This document shows, piece after piece, positions 43,537 through 44,922 of a stretch of DNA of 44,922 nucleotides; the first letter of the stretch is position 1, and each line of letters starts with the position of its first letter. Origin of the DNA: an uncultured Verrucomicrobia subdivision 3 bacterium (GTDB lineage: Bacteria; Verrucomicrobiota; Verrucomicrobiia; Limisphaerales; UBA11358); contig CAIXBQ010000021.1 in NCBI GenBank assembly GCA_903917705.1, positions 1 through 44,922 of the forward strand, given 5' to 3'. The position numbers were made by a program, and so were the translations under genes. The notes below the pieces were generated by a model. It did not search any database and was not told the origin of the DNA. It saw only the letters and a list, made by a program, of their open reading frames with translations.

Positions 43537-44784
43537 TTACGATTGCGCCCCCACTGGTTTGACCTGGCGGGCAATGGCCCAGACAAAGCCGGTGAGTTCG
43601 CGGGCCACGGCGGTGACGGCCACTTGGGACTTCTTCTTGCCCACGCGGGTAAGATGCGTGTAGCGGTGATGCAAGCGCCGTTGGGCTTCCCAGGCAATGT
43701 CGGTGATGGCTTTGGGCAAACCTTCCTGCCGCTTTTGCAAGTGGGGACTCAGCCGGGCGGGCGCGCGGTATTGCCACGCGGCTTCCACCAGGGCGCGGCG
43801 GGCCGGGGCATTGCCCATCTTGGTGATGCCGCCTTGCTGGCGATCCTTGCCGGTGGTGTGTTCGCTGGGCACCAGCCCGAGATAACCCATGAGCTGGCCG
43901 GGATGGTCGAAGCGGTTGAAGTCACCCAGTTCGGCCACCAGCGTAGCCGCATGGAGCAATGCCATGCCCCGCAGACTCATTAACGCCCGCACCGCCGGTT
44001 CCCAACGCCAGCCCGGCACGGCGCGCTCAATCTCCTGGTCATACCGTTCCAGCCGCGCGGTGGCTTCGGTGATGACGTTGAGCATTTCCTGAAAGACGAT
44101 TTGCTGGACTGGAAAGGGCATTTTGATTTTGGCCAGATACCGTAGATGGGCGGGCGACCAACTGGTCTGGCCGCCGTAACGCAGGTTATGGCGGAGCAGA
44201 TACATCTTAAGCTGTTGCCGGGCCCGGTGTTGTTGCCGCCCCACTTGGAACCGGGCGCGAATCAAATCGCGCATCGCCTCATCCTCCGGTTCAGGCACGT
44301 AAATACCTGTCAACTCCCCGGCCCGATATAGACGGGCCAAGTCATCGGCATCCCGCCGGTCGGTCTTGACCCGCTCGCCGGGCTTGCGCGGGATCTTGGA
44401 CGGGCATACCAGGATGCAGTTCCAGTGGTGCGTTTGCAGGCAGCGGCACAGGGCAAAGCCGCGCGGCCCGGCTTCGTAACAGAACTTCAACGGGGTGCCC
44501 GGATGGGCCTCCGCCAGTTTTTTGGCCACCTTGAGCACGTCCTCATGTTCGCCGCCGATGATCCCGTAACGGCGGACTTCGGTCGCATCCGACGGGGCCA
44601 GGCTCACCGCGATGGAATCGTTGTGGACATCCAACCCGATGAATAGGAACGGGCCTTTGGCGGTCGCATCCGGTCGCCCCAGAAGGACTACGGTGGTCGC
44701 CGGAGCGACGGGTTTGGGGCGGGGCGAGCGGACTGATTTTTGTGGCTCGACAGGTTTGGGTTGGCGCAGTATGTATGTCTTCAT
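43537..44784 (-). CDS. IS110-family transposase/recombinase
   Basis: 415 residues from ATG 44784 (MKTYILRQPKPVEP). The N-terminal DEDD (RuvC-like) domain has GLDVHNDSIAVSL, FCYEAGPRGFALC and KTDRRDADDLARLYRAGELTG; the C-terminal Transposase_20 part has LRGMALLHAATLVAELGDF, MGYLGLVPSEHTTGKDRQQG and GITKMGNAPARRALVEAAW. In IS110 recombinases a Ser-Gly in the last domain carries the catalytic serine; here the corresponding site reads T-T-G, with no serine beside the Gly. An AGGA lies 11 bases before the ATG. The frame is also open to 44904, but the leader's hairpins argue against an earlier start. Confidence 0.93.
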   Translation of the reverse strand: MKTYILRQPKPVEPQKSVRSPRPKPVAPATTVVLLGRPDATAKGPFLFIGLDVHNDSIAVSLAPSDATEVRRYGIIGGEHEDVLKVAKKLAEAHPGTPLKFCYEAGPRGFALCRCLQTHHWNCILVCPSKIPRKPGERVKTDRRDADDLARLYRAGELTGIYVPEPEDEAMRDLIRARFQVGRQQHRARQQLKMYLLRHNLRYGGQTSWSPAHLRYLAKIKMPFPVQQIVFQEMLNVITEATARLERYDQEIERAVPGWRWEPAVRALMSLRGMALLHAATLVAELGDFNRFDHPGQLMGYLGLVPSEHTTGKDRQQGGITKMGNAPARRALVEAAWQYRAPARLSPHLQKRQEGLPKAITDIAWEAQRRLHHRYTHLTRVGKKKSQVAVTAVARELTGFVWAIARQVKPVGAQS

Positions 44785-44890
44785 GGTGTCTGTTTTCCTA
44801 ATGTCTGTTGTTTGGGGCGTGAGTCCCACAACCTGTGGCTCGGCACCGTTCACGCGGTGCAACCCACGTTTAACTCGGAGAGCAGACACC
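44785..44890 (-). ncRNA. structured leader of the IS110 transposase, candidate bridge RNA
   Basis: On the minus strand the 106 bases just before ATG 44784 are closed by a perfect 8-bp stem, GGTGTCTG (plus 44883-44890 read backwards) with CAGACACC (44785-44792 read backwards). Inside, a short CGT/ACG stem (44866-44868 with 44818-44820) holds two hairpins: GCACCG-CGTGAA-CGGTGC (44843-44860) and GAG-CCACA-GGT-TGTGG-GA-CTC (44821-44841). IS110-group elements carry a bridge RNA in this position, whose loops guide target and donor DNA. Guide loops were not matched to flanking DNA. Confidence 0.5.
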
Positions 44891-44922
44891 TTTTTCACTT
44901 TCATCGCCAGCCATACTGTCTA

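Larger units (their letters stand above)
43372..44922 (-). mobile_element. IS110-family insertion sequence
   Basis: The transposase at 43537-44784 identifies the family. The word CTGTCTA occurs at 43372-43378 and again at the very end of the window, 44916-44922, as direct repeats 1544 bases apart, a normal IS110 length, and could mark the two ends of the element, which have no terminal inverted repeats in this family. The 3' non-coding part (43379-43536) starts with an A-rich stretch on the minus strand and has GC-rich hairpin words further on. The right edge may run past the window, so the limits are provisional. Confidence 0.6.

Overview
The window reads as a bacterial chromosome segment, most probably from Verrucomicrobiota (Pedosphaera/Limisphaera-like). 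The basis is inference: hand-counted GC of about 60-67% over most of it, very few recognisable Shine-Dalgarno sites, a PEP-CTERM metalloprotease, DUF4337, DUF6498 and MEKHLA proteins, and a pyrophosphate-based glycolytic enzyme beside a membrane pyrophosphatase. No rRNA or single-copy phylogenetic marker was compared, so the phylum is a working guess.

Layout. 1-3.6 kb: mnmG and pgi on the minus strand, in DNA much poorer in GC (sampled lines 28-50%) than the rest, then tRNA-Lys(TTT). 4.2-7.9 kb: an EboD-type AroB-like cyclase behind a membrane pyrophosphatase (hppA). 8-10.5 kb: ruvB, a HEAT-repeat protein, and a second copy of the last codons of ruvB after it. 10.5-18.5 kb: a heavy-metal island with a CusA-type RND pump, a CusB-type adaptor carrying five metal-binding Cys/Met modules, a YHS-like metal-binding protein, a small secreted Cys protein, and an anti-sigma / periplasmic sensor / ECF sigma trio in the order of CnrY-CnrX-CnrH. 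18.5-31.8 kb: housekeeping and membrane genes (DUF6498, ABC-F, PEP-CTERM protease, lysS with an extra 120-residue segment, corA, a polytopic DUF2142-like protein, MEKHLA, DUF4337, AIM24, engB, an OB-fold protein, YkgJ). 32-35.8 kb: a compact surface-glycan-type operon (glycosyltransferase, DegT aminotransferase, NeuD acyltransferase) followed by a BKACE enzyme. 35.9-42.4 kb: lipoprotein, phytol/dolichol-kinase-like protein, esterase, a large secreted protein and PPi-dependent phosphofructokinase with a clear intrinsic terminator. 42.4-44.9 kb: an in-phase 21-bp repeat array, a short orphan ORF and an IS110-family element whose transposase is preceded by a strongly structured leader.

How genes work together. 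The metal island looks like a self-contained sense-and-export system: X would sense metal in the periplasm, Y would hold the sigma factor at the membrane, and the sigma factor would drive the pump and the accessory metal-binding proteins. No outer-membrane channel gene is present, so the pump must borrow one. HppA (PPi-driven ion pumping) and PPi-PFK suggest that pyrophosphate is used as an energy currency. The glycan operon would build and attach an N- or O-acylated amino sugar. The most interesting unexplained items are the structured IS110 leader (candidate bridge RNA), the cnrYXH-like module next to a five-module CusB, the heptapeptide-phased repeat array, a 136-bp nested inverted repeat before a secreted-protein gene, and the duplicated ruvB tail.
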